From Actinomadura darangshiensis (GTDB lineage: Bacteria; Actinomycetota; Actinomycetes; Streptosporangiales; Streptosporangiaceae), in contig NZ_SMKY01000043.1 of the NCBI RefSeq assembly GCF_004349235.1, positions 1-43,970 of the forward strand: a stretch of 43,970 nt of DNA, given 5' to 3'. Below are positions 15,053-22,916 of the stretch, piece after piece. A program made the translations under genes and the position numbers. The notes under the pieces are model-generated. The model had not been told where the DNA came from, did no database searches, and was given only the letters and a program-made list of their open reading frames with translations. Numbering within the stretch: position 1 is the stretch's first letter; each line of letters opens with the position of its first letter.

Positions 15053-15790
15053 ATGAACAGGACTCTGGAAGGCAAGGTCGCGCTGGTGACCGGTGGCTCG
15101 CGCGGCATCGGAGCGGCGACCGTCCGGGCACTCGCCGCCGAGGGGGCCGCCGTCGCGATCGGCTACGCCGCGTCCCGCGCCAAGGCCGAGACCCTGGCGG
15201 CCGGCCTCGGCCAGGCCGCCGCCTACCGGGCCGATCAGGCTGTTCCGGCGCAGGTCGGCGGCCTGGTGGACACCGTGGTCGCTGATTTCGGACGGCTGGA
15301 CATCCTCGTCAACAACGCCGCGATGTTCGTCACCGGCAAGGTCGACGACCTCGACGCCGACCGCGCGGCCCTCGACCGGCAGCTCGCCGTCAACGTCGGC
15401 GGCGTGATCGCGGGCATCCGCGCCGCCGCCCGCGTCCTCGGCGACGGCGGACGGATCATCACCGTGGGCTCGATGCAGGCGACCCGCGCGGGCTTCCCCG
15501 GCGTCGCCGACTACGTGGCGACCAAGGCGGCCGTCGCCGGCTACAGCAAGGCCGCCGCCCGCGACCTGGGGCCGCGCGGCATCACGGTGAACGTCGTCCA
15601 GTCCGGCTCGGTGGCGACCGACATGAACCCGCCGGACGGCCCGTCCGCCGACGTCCAGCGCGCCGCGAACGCGCTGGGCCGCTTCGGACGGCCGGACGAG
15701 GTCGCGGCGGGCATCGCGTTCCTCGCAAGTCCCGCCGCGTCCTTCGTCACCGGCACCGTCCTGACCGTGGACGGCGGCTACCTCGCCTGA
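15053..15790 (+). CDS. SDR-family NAD(P)-dependent oxidoreductase
   Basis: A 245-residue classical short-chain dehydrogenase, 3-oxoacyl-ACP-reductase-like. It shows the Rossmann TGGSRGIG motif (13-20), NNAA after strand 4, and the catalytic Ser-Tyr-Lys with DYVATK. The C-terminus FVTGTVLTVDGGYLA is typical of this subfamily. The ATG at 15053 follows GAAGGAGA and lies 10 bases after the MFS stop, so it is cotranscribed with the exporter under MarR. It may detoxify, by carbonyl reduction, the compound that is exported (inference). Confidence 0.9.
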   Translation: MNRTLEGKVALVTGGSRGIGAATVRALAAEGAAVAIGYAASRAKAETLAAGLGQAAAYRADQAVPAQVGGLVDTVVADFGRLDILVNNAAMFVTGKVDDLDADRAALDRQLAVNVGGVIAGIRAAARVLGDGGRIITVGSMQATRAGFPGVADYVATKAAVAGYSKAAARDLGPRGITVNVVQSGSVATDMNPPDGPSADVQRAANALGRFGRPDEVAAGIAFLASPAASFVTGTVLTVDGGYLA

Positions 15791-15809
15791 ACCGCTGAGG
15801 CGGCTCAGG
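15786..15809. terminator. Bidirectional hairpin spanning two convergent stop codons
   Basis: CCTGAACCGC (15786-15795), loop TGAG, GCGGCTCAGG (15800-15809): nine of ten base pairs. The left arm contains the SDR stop TGA and the right arm contains the MerR stop read on the minus strand. It can serve both genes. Confidence 0.65.
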
Positions 15810-16488
15810 GGTGGCGGACGCAGAGGTAGGCGTCCAGGGCGGCGGCGCCCTTGAGCATGGCGCGGCCCCGGGCGGACAGGCGGTCCTGCCAGTCGCGCAG
15901 GGTCGCCTCCAGCGGGCCGATGCCTCCGGCGGAGCGGACCTGGGCGATCAGCGGGGCGATCTGCTCCAGCAGGTAGCCGCCCCGCCTGAGCTGGTGCGCC
16001 AGCCGGACGTCCCGTACGTCGGCCGCGCCGTAGACCCGGTAGCCCGTCTGCGGGTCGCGATGCGGTCGGACGAGGCCGGCGTTCTCCCATTTGCGCAAGG
16101 TCGCGGGGCGGATGCCGAGCCTCCTGGCCAGGGGGCCGATGAACGTGTCGCCGCGCTCCTGCGGCACCGGCGCCAGATCGCGAAGCGCGGCCTCGACGGC
16201 CTGGAGGGTGCGGCGGTCGTCGAGGAGCTGGCCGTGGCTCTCGTCGATGAGCCGCAGCGCGTCCTCGGTGGCGCCCCGGTCGACCGCCTGCATGATCGCC
16301 GTGGCCGCCTGGTGCCCGTGCCCGGCCACGAGGGCGAGGAAGGCGCGCAGGGCTTCCGCGTGGAGCGGCGTGTAGGTGCGGTACCCGTGGACGGTGCGTT
16401 CGGCCGCGGGCAGGATGCCGGCGTCCTCGTAGTTCCTGACCGCTTGGGTGGACAGACCGTGCTCGCGCGCCAGGTCCACCGGCCTCAT
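15805..16488 (-). CDS. MerR-family regulator with two helix-turn-helix domains
   Basis: A 227-residue protein. Residues 1-70 form a MerR winged helix (MRPVDLAREHGLSTQAVRNYEDAGILPAAERTVHGYRTYT), and a second one appears at about 118-190 (FIGPLARRLGIRPATLRKWENAGLVRPHRDPQTGYRVYGAADVRDVRLAHQLRRGGYLLEQI). The first wing departs from the usual R.P.GYR pattern while the second matches it well. Normal MerR proteins have one such domain at the N-terminus followed by a dimerization helix. The ATG at 16488 starts exactly at the first domain. The gene is divergent from the erythromycin-esterase-like gene, with an ACAC-CGA-GTGT dyad between them, and probably activates that gene. Confidence 0.85.
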   Translation of the reverse strand: MRPVDLAREHGLSTQAVRNYEDAGILPAAERTVHGYRTYTPLHAEALRAFLALVAGHGHQAATAIMQAVDRGATEDALRLIDESHGQLLDDRRTLQAVEAALRDLAPVPQERGDTFIGPLARRLGIRPATLRKWENAGLVRPHRDPQTGYRVYGAADVRDVRLAHQLRRGGYLLEQIAPLIAQVRSAGGIGPLEATLRDWQDRLSARGRAMLKGAAALDAYLCVRHP

Positions 16489-16543
16489 AGATGCACCACT
16501 GATTGAAGGCCCATCACCGTTTCCCCCGCATTTCCACGGCAAA

Positions 16544-16563
16544 GTTTACACCGAGTGTTCAAC
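16544..16563. promoter_or_regulatory. Dyad between MerR and esterase genes
   Basis: GTTTACAC-CGA-GTGTTCAAC has a perfect ACAC/GTGT core (16548-16551, 16555-16558) and outer GTT/AAC. It lies just upstream of a possible -10 GATACC (16564-16569), whose transcript would start at about the ATG at 16579. That fits MerR-type operators, which sit between -35 and -10. Confidence 0.5.
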
Positions 16564-16578
16564 GATACCGTCGAAGGC

Positions 16579-17754
16579 ATGGACATCAAGGGCACGGCCC
16601 GGCCATGCGATGGCGCGGGCATCTCGGCGTTCCTGCACTCCCTCCCCGTCAGCCCCCTGGTGCTCGGCCTGGGTGAGGCCAGGCACTTCGTCGAAGAGCT
16701 GGGCGAACTGCGCAACGACATCTTCCGGCACCTGGTCGAGCACGAGGGCTACCGGTCGTTCGCCATCGAGAGCGACTGCCTCAAAGCCCTCCTGGTGGAC
16801 GAGCACATCGCGACGGGCGCGGGCACGCTCGACGACGTCATGGAGCACGGCTTCAGCCACGGCTTCGGCGCCGTCCCGGCCAACCGCGACCTCGTCCGCT
16901 GGATGCGCGCGTACAACGAGGAGCATGACGACAAGGTCCGCTTCTTCGGGGTCGACGGCCCGCTGGAGTACTGGGCGGAGAGCCCGCGCCAAGCACTCAC
17001 CGGCCTCTACGACCTCCTCGGCGGCCCGCTCCTCCAAGCCGTGGTGGCCGGGGAGACCCTCGACGCGCTGCTGGGCCCGGACGCCCGGTGGTCGAACGAG
17101 GCCACGGCCATGGATCCGTCCCAGTCGATCGGGCAATCCGCCGACGCACGGCGGCTGCGGCTGATCGCCGACGACCTGGTGGCGCTGTTCGACACGCAGG
17201 CGCCGCAGCTGAGCGCGGAAGCCCGCGATCGGGCGGCGCTGTACGGACGCACCGCCGTCGGCCTGCTCCGCTACCACTATTGGCTGGCCGACACGTCCCC
17301 GGCACGGTGGACCCGCCTGTCGGCCCTGCGGGACGCGATGATGGCCGCCAACCTGCGCGCCATCGCCGAGCACGGCCCGGCCCTGGTCTTCGCCTCCAAC
17401 CTCCACCTGCAGCGCAACAAGACCTACATGTCGTTCGGCGACCACCAACTGGAATGGTGGAGCGCAGGAGCGATCGCCGCAACGCACCTGGGCGACCGCT
17501 ACACCTACCTGGCCTCAGCTCTAGGCACGGCCGGCGACGACGACCCGCCCCCGGACACCATCGAGGGCGTCCTCTCCACGCTCCCGTGGGACCACTCGAT
17601 CATCGACGCCCGCCGCCTGGCCGAGACCGTCCCGGAGCCCGCCCCGCGCACGTCCCACGACTTCGCCTACTTCCCTCTGGACCCGCCCCACCTGGACACG
17701 ATCGACGGCATCGTCTTCCTGAAACGGGCCGTCAGGATGAAGAAGCTGGGCTGA
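16579..17754 (+). CDS. Erythromycin esterase-family hydrolase
   Basis: A 391-residue member of the erythromycin esterase (Ere) superfamily. Family enzymes EreA/EreB open the macrolide lactone, while many homologues have unknown substrates. The hallmark GExxHxxE motif is seen as GEARHFVE (Gly32, Glu33, His36, Glu39), followed by NDIFRHLVEHEGYRSFAIESD. Further conserved stretches are VRFFGVDGPLEYW and a C-terminal FDYFPLDPPHLDTID-like end. The ATG at 16579 has GAAGG only one base away, so the message may be leaderless; an in-frame GTG at 16555 would place the MerR dyad inside the gene. Control by the divergent MerR suggests induction by a macrolide-like or other hydrophobic compound. Resistance is plausible but not shown by sequence alone. 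Confidence 0.85.
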   Translation: MDIKGTARPCDGAGISAFLHSLPVSPLVLGLGEARHFVEELGELRNDIFRHLVEHEGYRSFAIESDCLKALLVDEHIATGAGTLDDVMEHGFSHGFGAVPANRDLVRWMRAYNEEHDDKVRFFGVDGPLEYWAESPRQALTGLYDLLGGPLLQAVVAGETLDALLGPDARWSNEATAMDPSQSIGQSADARRLRLIADDLVALFDTQAPQLSAEARDRAALYGRTAVGLLRYHYWLADTSPARWTRLSALRDAMMAANLRAIAEHGPALVFASNLHLQRNKTYMSFGDHQLEWWSAGAIAATHLGDRYTYLASALGTAGDDDPPPDTIEGVLSTLPWDHSIIDARRLAETVPEPAPRTSHDFAYFPLDPPHLDTIDGIVFLKRAVRMKKLG

Positions 17755-17773
17755 ACGGGCGCGGGACCTACGC

Positions 17774-18544
17774 TCAGGCGAGGAACCCTCCGTCGACCGG
17801 CAGCACGACCCCGCTGAGGTGGCTCGCCCGGTCGCTCAGCAGGAACGCCGTGGTGGCTCCGACCTCCGTTCCCGTCCCCGCCTTGCGCAACGGGGTGGCG
17901 GCTATCCGTGCCTCCACCCCGCCGGGAATCGCCTGCCGCAGATGGTCGAGCATCGCGCTCTCGGTCGGGCCGGGGGCCAGCACGTTCACCCGGATGCCGA
18001 GCGGCCCGAAGTCGTGGGCCGCGGTGCGGGTCAGGCCGATGACCGCGTGCTTGGTGGCCTGGTAGGCGCCCGACCCGGAGCTGCCGCGCAGGCCGCCGAT
18101 GCTGCTCATGTTGACGATCGAGCCGGAGCCCTGCTCCGCCATGACACGCACCTCTTCGCGGATGCACAGCCACGTGCCCTTCACGTTCACGGCCATGATC
18201 CGGTCGAAGTCCTCTTCCGTGACCGCGTCGAGGCGCCCGCTCCCGGGCATCGCGGCGTTGTTGAACGCCCCGTCGAGCCGGCCGAACCGGGCGACGGTGG
18301 CGTCGACGAAGGCGGCGACGTCCGCCGCGAGCGAGACGTCGCCGGTCGTGTACGCGACCTCGTGTCCCGCCGAGGTGAGCTCCTCGGTGAGCTCGGCGAG
18401 CGGCGCCTTGCTGCGTGCGACGAGCATGACGGCGGCGCCGTCCGCGGCGAGGACGCGCGCGGTGGCGGCCCCGATCCCCGTACTCGCCCCGACGACGAGG
18501 ACGGCCTTGCCGGCGAGCGGCGGTTGGATCTTCGCTGATGGCAT
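17774..18544 (-). CDS. SDR-family oxidoreductase of the BKACE locus
   Basis: A 256-residue short-chain dehydrogenase with VGASTGIGAAT (Rossmann), FNNAAMPG, catalytic SSIGG and YQATK, and the C-terminal SHLSGVVLPVDGGFLA. The ATG at 18544 follows AGGAAAGGG; a GTG at 18575-18577, directly after the upstream stop, is a weaker alternative. It is the last gene of the four-gene minus-strand operon, 33 bases after the beta-keto acid cleavage enzyme. A dehydrogenase here would naturally make the beta-keto acid from a beta-hydroxy acid, feeding the cleavage enzyme (inference). Confidence 0.88.
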   Translation of the reverse strand: MPSAKIQPPLAGKAVLVVGASTGIGAATARVLAADGAAVMLVARSKAPLAELTEELTSAGHEVAYTTGDVSLAADVAAFVDATVARFGRLDGAFNNAAMPGSGRLDAVTEEDFDRIMAVNVKGTWLCIREEVRVMAEQGSGSIVNMSSIGGLRGSSGSGAYQATKHAVIGLTRTAAHDFGPLGIRVNVLAPGPTESAMLDHLRQAIPGGVEARIAATPLRKAGTGTEVGATTAFLLSDRASHLSGVVLPVDGGFLA

Positions 18545-18577
18545 GGGTCGGAGTGCCCTTTCCTGGTCTCGTTCCAC

Positions 18578-19513
18578 TTAGGTGGCTCTACCGTCGTCGA
18601 TGCCTCGGAGCGCGAGCATCTCGCGGGCATCGGCGGGCGTGGCGATCTGTCCGCCCTGGTCCTCGATGACGGCCCGGATCTTCCTGACCTGCTGGGCGTT
18701 GCTCTCCGCGAGGCGTCCCCGGCCTATCCACAGGCTGTCTTCGAGGCCCACCCGTACGTGGCCGCCGAGCCGTGCGCTGTGGGCCGCGAACTCCATCTGG
18801 TCGCGGCCGGCGGCGAACGCGGAGAAGGAGTAGTCGTCGCCGAAGAGCCGGTCGGCGATCCGCACCATGTGATCGAGGTTGTCGTGATCGGCGCCGATGC
18901 CGCCGAGGATGCCGAAGACGCCCTGGATCAGCAGCGGCGGCCTGGCCAGGCCCTTGTCGAGGAAGTACGCGAGCGAGTACAGGTGCCCGATGTCGTAGCA
19001 CTCGTACTCGAACCGGGTGCCGGCCTCGCCCAGCGTCCGCAGGGTGTGCTCGATCGTCTCGAAGGTGTTGATGAACGGATGGGAGTAGGTATTGAGCACG
19101 TAGGGCTTCTCCCAGTCGTGCTTCCACTCGGTCACCTTGTCGGCGATCCCCGCGAACACGAAGTTCATCGAGCCCATGTTCAGCGACGCCAGCTCGGGCC
19201 GGAACCGCACGGCGGCGGCCAGCCGCTGCTCCATCGTCATCGCCGTCGAGCCGCCGGTGGTGATGTTGAGGACGGCGTCGCTGTGCGCGGTGATGCCCCC
19301 GATGATCCGCTCGAAGACCTCGACCTCGAACGTGGGGCGCCCGTCCGGGTGCCGGGCGTGCAGGTGCACGATGGCCGATCCGGCCTCGATCGCCCCGAGC
19401 GCGGCCTCGGCCACCTGCCCGGCCGACAGCGGGAGGTGGGGGCTCTGGGACGGCACGTTGACCGAGCCCGTCACCGCGGTGGTGATGATGACCTTCTCGG
19501 CGGCCCGCATCAT
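18578..19513 (-). CDS. Beta-keto acid cleavage enzyme (BKACE, DUF849)
   Basis: A 311-residue TIM-barrel zinc enzyme of the BKACE family, whose founding member Kce acts in lysine fermentation. The family reaction is beta-keto acid + acetyl-CoA giving acetoacetate + a new acyl-CoA. Expected features: IIITTAVTGS-like first strand, metal ligands in HLHAR (His50, His52), LNITTGGS after strand 3, LNMGSMNF, NTYSHPFIN, and VRVGLEDSLW with metal ligand Glu258. The start is taken at the first of two adjacent ATGs (19513), giving an ATGA overlap with the upstream cupin stop; the second ATG is at 19510. Neighbours (cupin, DUF6282 hydrolase, SDR, importer, IclR) make it the carbon-carbon cleavage step of a catabolic pathway. 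The substrate cannot be read from sequence. Confidence 0.92.
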   Translation of the reverse strand: MMRAAEKVIITTAVTGSVNVPSQSPHLPLSAGQVAEAALGAIEAGSAIVHLHARHPDGRPTFEVEVFERIIGGITAHSDAVLNITTGGSTAMTMEQRLAAAVRFRPELASLNMGSMNFVFAGIADKVTEWKHDWEKPYVLNTYSHPFINTFETIEHTLRTLGEAGTRFEYECYDIGHLYSLAYFLDKGLARPPLLIQGVFGILGGIGADHDNLDHMVRIADRLFGDDYSFSAFAAGRDQMEFAAHSARLGGHVRVGLEDSLWIGRGRLAESNAQQVRKIRAVIEDQGGQIATPADAREMLALRGIDDGRAT

Positions 19514-20439
19514 CGGCGTGCGTCGCGTCCCGGCCGCGGCATCGGGTAGTCGCCGGCGTTGAGCACCCAGCCGGGTTTCGCGGAGAAGTCGGCGCGCGGC
19601 GGGCTGAAGATGTCGATCAGCTGGTTCCCGCCGGGATCGGCGGCCGCGGAGGTGTGCACGGCGGGCGGCGGGATGATCGCGACGGACGGGCTGCCGAGCC
19701 GGACGTGCTCGTCCTCGCGCCACCCGGTGCTGTCGGGCAGCCACGGGGTGCGGATGTGGTGGACGTACTCGCCCCGCACCGCGAGGGAGAGCTGCTCGAA
19801 GTCGTCGTGCGTGTGCGGGGAGAGCTTGCGGGGGTCGCGCGGGCTCCCGGCCTCGGGCAGGAAGTTGACCATGAACGAGCGGGTGCGGAAGATGCGGCCG
19901 AACCGGGCCGGGTCGTCCGGCACGCCGGCCAGCGGGTAGAACCGCACCGCCGGCCCGCCGGGAGGTTCGGGCCAGCGGCGCAGCAGCGTGACGCGCGGGT
20001 GGTCCCGCGCGTAGGCGTCGGCGTTGGCGGCCCGGTCCCGCCAGGCGGGCTCGGCGGCCTCGACCAGCCGGACGAGCGGGCCGTCGCCGTCCACGCCGAT
20101 CCGCGAGGTGCCGGGCGGGACCACGACGAGCCCGGGCTCGCCGATCCGGGTGGCGCCGTGCTCGGTGATCACCGAGATGGCGGGCGAGTCCGCGGTGACC
20201 AGGACGGCCAGTTCGCCGTCGAGCGTCCCGTTGTCCAGGTCGTCGCCCGCACGCGCGCTGGTGTGCACGAGCACGACGTTCTGACCGCGGACGATCGCGG
20301 TGCGCCCGGCCGGCGTCGCGGCGTCCGGCGGCGCGAGGCGGTGGAAGTCGAAGTACTGCGGTGCCGCGATCGCGGCGCCGTCGTCCGGTCGCGGTGCCGC
20401 CGTCCCGAGCGCGGAGCGGGGGTCGTCCTTCTCGTACAC
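19510..20439 (-). CDS. Bicupin metalloprotein
   Basis: A 309-residue protein with two cupin barrels. The second (about 185-290) has full metal ligands in the classic order: HTHDDFEQ (His209, His211, Glu215) and PPPAVHTS (His262). The first (about 45-130) has lost those histidines (VVVPPGTSRIGV remains) and is probably structural. Family members include dioxygenases, isomerases and lyases, so an oxygenase or beta-diketone/keto acid enzyme is possible, but no closer assignment is safe. The GTG at 20439 follows GGAAAGGA at about nine bases. The gene lies 18 bases after the DUF6282 gene and overlaps the BKACE gene by four bases, so it must act in the same pathway. Confidence 0.78.
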   Translation of the reverse strand: MYEKDDPRSALGTAAPRPDDGAAIAAPQYFDFHRLAPPDAATPAGRTAIVRGQNVVLVHTSARAGDDLDNGTLDGELAVLVTADSPAISVITEHGATRIGEPGLVVVPPGTSRIGVDGDGPLVRLVEAAEPAWRDRAANADAYARDHPRVTLLRRWPEPPGGPAVRFYPLAGVPDDPARFGRIFRTRSFMVNFLPEAGSPRDPRKLSPHTHDDFEQLSLAVRGEYVHHIRTPWLPDSTGWREDEHVRLGSPSVAIIPPPAVHTSAAADPGGNQLIDIFSPPRADFSAKPGWVLNAGDYPMPRPGRDARR

Positions 20440-20457
20440 GGTGTGGAGTCCTTTCCG

Positions 20458-21348
20458 TCAGGCGTCGAGGGCGAGCAGATGGGCCGGGTTGTCGCAGACC
20501 ATGCGGCGCAGGTCCTTCGCCGGCAGTCCGAGGTCGAGCAGCGCACCGGCTACCCGCAGCCACGCGTCCACCGGTTTCGGATTGGCCGCCTGCCCGAAGT
20601 CCGAGGCCAGCACCGTATGCTCGGGGCCGAGCGTGTCGATCCAGGTCAGCAGTTGTTTCGGGTCCCAGCCCATGTTCCCCTCGGGGTCGTACATGCCGAT
20701 CTCGTGCTCGACGAAAGCGCCGAGCCCGACGAGTTCGCGGCACAGGCCGGGGTCGGCGCCGATCACGAAGTCGGGGTGGCTGACGACCATCCGGGTCATG
20801 CCGCGGTCCCGCGCTGCCTCGAACAGCGTGCGGATGGAGGCGGGGTGCATGTGACCGCCGTTGACGACGGCCTCCCGCTCCTTGATCTCGTCCAGGATCT
20901 CGATCACCTGGGGCTTCAGCGCGCCGCTCTCGTCGACGATGTCGATGCGGTCCAGGGTCAGCGGCACGGTGGTGGTCGGGAACGCCCCGTCCTCGGGGTG
21001 GCACTCGATGTGCCGGCCCGAGGAGATGGTCGGAAACCAGACGACCTTGCCGCCCATGCGCAGGCACATCCGCACGGCGTGCACGTTGAGCCCGCCGACG
21101 GTGCTGTTCAGCGCGATGCCCCCGTAGACGGAGGCGGCGACCCCGGCCAGGCGCCCCTTCATGGCGAGGACGTCCATCTGGGTGTTGTGGTGGTGGGACT
21201 TCGCGACCATGGCGCGCATGCCGATCCGGGCGCCGTCCCGCGCGGCCTCGACGTGGTCGAAGCGGCGGGGGAACGGGCTGGGACCGGAGTGGACGTGCAT
21301 GTCGACCAGTCCGTCCAGGACGGAGGCGATGGCGGGACGCTGACTCAT
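20458..21348 (-). CDS. DUF6282 amidohydrolase-like metal hydrolase
   Basis: A 296-residue TIM-barrel hydrolase. Metal-binding sites follow the amidohydrolase order: DMHVHSGP (His18, His20) at the first strand, VAKSHHHNT, VNGGHMHP, VVSHPDF and LASDFGQ near the end. The pattern matches the DUF6282 family, found with catabolic genes and without an assigned reaction. The ATG at 21348 is supported by GAAGGTGG five bases upstream, against an in-frame ATG at 21399 that would lie in AT-rich regulatory DNA. It is the first gene of the minus-strand operon and is divergent from the symporter. It may hydrolyse a lactone, amide or ring to open the substrate (inference). Confidence 0.82.
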   Translation of the reverse strand: MSQRPAIASVLDGLVDMHVHSGPSPFPRRFDHVEAARDGARIGMRAMVAKSHHHNTQMDVLAMKGRLAGVAASVYGGIALNSTVGGLNVHAVRMCLRMGGKVVWFPTISSGRHIECHPEDGAFPTTTVPLTLDRIDIVDESGALKPQVIEILDEIKEREAVVNGGHMHPASIRTLFEAARDRGMTRMVVSHPDFVIGADPGLCRELVGLGAFVEHEIGMYDPEGNMGWDPKQLLTWIDTLGPEHTVLASDFGQAANPKPVDAWLRVAGALLDLGLPAKDLRRMVCDNPAHLLALDA

Positions 21349-21369
21349 CTGGCCACCTTCGTTCGCATG

Positions 21370-21386
21370 TTGAAGTTGCTGTTCAA
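21370..21386. promoter_or_regulatory. TTGAA/TTCAA inverted repeat
   Basis: TTGAA (21370-21374), seven bases, TTCAA (21382-21386). It lies just upstream of the DUF6282 start, in an unusually AT-rich stretch. One of several GTTCA/TGAAC half-sites in this intergenic region. Confidence 0.4.
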
Positions 21387-21453
21387 TATATGAAAGCAAA
21401 CTTCCTGTTTCAAGCCCTTGTGTTGTTCAGATCACATGTTTACGGTGCTATAT

Positions 21454-21468
21454 GTTCACTTGGTGAAC
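21454..21468. promoter_or_regulatory. Perfect GTTCAC-TTG-GTGAAC palindrome, probable IclR operator
   Basis: The 15-bp site has six-base arms that match perfectly. Further GTTCA half-sites lie at 21425-21429 and 21474-21478. IclR regulators commonly bind such GTTCA/TGAAC palindromes, and an iclR gene ends this locus. The site sits midway between the divergent catabolic operon and the importer. Confidence 0.6.
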
Positions 21469-21533
21469 TCACGGTTCAGAGTTTGACGCAGTCATGAACC
21501 GCGGACGGCCGGCAGCCCACATCGGAGGACGCG

Positions 21534-22907
21534 ATGTCCACACCGTCCCACGCAGGAGCGCCGCACACGGCGGCATCGGACGGCGCCCAACCGGCGCACG
21601 GTCCGGACATGGTCAAGGTGCGCGCCGCCGTGCGCGGCGGGGCGCTCGCCTACTTCGTCGACCAGTTCGACATCTACCTGCCGATCGTGGTGCTGGCACC
21701 CGCGACGATCTACTTCCAGTCGGCGTCCCTGAGCGCGAGCACGACGGCCATGCTGTCGTCGCTGGTGTTCGCCTCGACGCTCGTCGGCCGCCCGCTCGGC
21801 GCGCTGGTCTTCGGGCACTTCGCCGACACGGTCGGCCGCAAGCGCACGACGCTGGTCGCCGTCGGCGGCTTCGGCGTCACCACCGCGGTGATCGCCTGCC
21901 TGCCGGGTCACGAGACGATCGGGGCGTGGTCGATCGGCCTGCTGATCGCGCTCCGGTTCGTCGACGGCATCTTCCTCGGCGGCGAGTACACCACCGCGGT
22001 ACCGCTGGCGATGGAGTGGAGCCCGCGGCACAAGCGCGGGCTCTACGCCTCGCTCATCACCTCGACCTCCCCCTGGGCGTACGCCGTGATCGCCGCGATC
22101 ACGCTGCTGATGCTGCAACTGCTGCCGTCCGCCGGACTGCACAGCGACTACGTGCAGTGGGGCTGGCGGGTGCCGTTCGTGATCGGCGCGCTGCTGGCGG
22201 CCGTGCTGTTCCTCTACTACCTCAAGCAGGTGCACGAGCCGCCCAAGGAGCGCAGTGGTGAGCGCCACAAGCTGCCGTTCGTACGGCTGGTGGTGCGGTA
22301 CCCGAAGGCGCTGGCGCAGGTGTTCGTGCTGATGACCGGCACGTGGCTGGCGACCAACATGGAGGCCGCGGTGACCCCCGCGCAGCTCAAGGACCACCTC
22401 CTGCTGTCGAGCAAGGAGGTCACGGTGACGATGCTCGTGATCAACGCGTCGGCCGCGCTGGCCTACCCGTTCCTCGGCGTGCTGTCCCAGCGCATCGGGC
22501 GGCGGCGGTTCTACATCGGCTACGGCCTGTCGGTCCTGGTGGTCGGCGCCGGCTCCTACTCCCTGCTGATGGCCTCGGGCGGTGGATTCGGCGCGGCGCT
22601 GGGCTGGGGCGTCCTGATCGGCGTCTTCACCGTCGGCACGTTCGGCCCGATCGCCGCGTACCTGACCGAGCGGTTCCCGGCGAACATCCGGTCCACCGGG
22701 TACGGCGTCGGCTACAGTCTCGCGCTCATCGCACCCGCGTTCTACCAGTTCTACCTGCGGCAGTTCGACGGCGTCATGCCCGCGCACCTCGCCCCGGCCG
22801 TCCTGATCGTGCTCGCCGGCGCGCTGATCAGCCTCGGCGGCTTCCTCGGACCGGAGACCAAGGACGTCGACATGGCCGACGACAGCACGATCCCGGCCCT
22901 GTCCTGA
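21534..22907 (+). CDS. MFS metabolite:H+ symporter
   Basis: A 457-residue, 12-helix transporter of the sugar/organic-acid symporter branch of the MFS. Diagnostic parts are FDIYLPIVVLAP in helix 1, GHFADTVGRKRTTL in the first cytoplasmic loop, GGEYTTAVPLAMEWSPRHKRG in helix 4-5, and the second-half YLTERFPANIRSTGYGVGYSL. The latter two are typical of the metabolite:H+ symporter family that imports carboxylates and aromatic acids. The ATG at 21534 follows GGAGGA (21524-21529). It is divergent from the DUF6282-cupin-BKACE-SDR operon and convergent with iclR (nine-base gap). It is the likely importer of the pathway substrate. Confidence 0.9.
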   Translation: MSTPSHAGAPHTAASDGAQPAHGPDMVKVRAAVRGGALAYFVDQFDIYLPIVVLAPATIYFQSASLSASTTAMLSSLVFASTLVGRPLGALVFGHFADTVGRKRTTLVAVGGFGVTTAVIACLPGHETIGAWSIGLLIALRFVDGIFLGGEYTTAVPLAMEWSPRHKRGLYASLITSTSPWAYAVIAAITLLMLQLLPSAGLHSDYVQWGWRVPFVIGALLAAVLFLYYLKQVHEPPKERSGERHKLPFVRLVVRYPKALAQVFVLMTGTWLATNMEAAVTPAQLKDHLLLSSKEVTVTMLVINASAALAYPFLGVLSQRIGRRRFYIGYGLSVLVVGAGSYSLLMASGGGFGAALGWGVLIGVFTVGTFGPIAAYLTERFPANIRSTGYGVGYSLALIAPAFYQFYLRQFDGVMPAHLAPAVLIVLAGALISLGGFLGPETKDVDMADDSTIPALS

Positions 22908-22916
22908 CCCGCGGCG

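Noticed and set aside
16555..16579. GTG at 16555 as the start of the esterase-family gene
   Set aside because: It would put the MerR dyad and the probable -10 inside the coding sequence, and no ribosome site precedes it.
21419..21436. TGTGT-N8-TCACA resembling a CRP site
   Set aside because: The spacing is eight rather than six and the left half is imperfect. The IclR-type GTTCA half-sites explain this region better.
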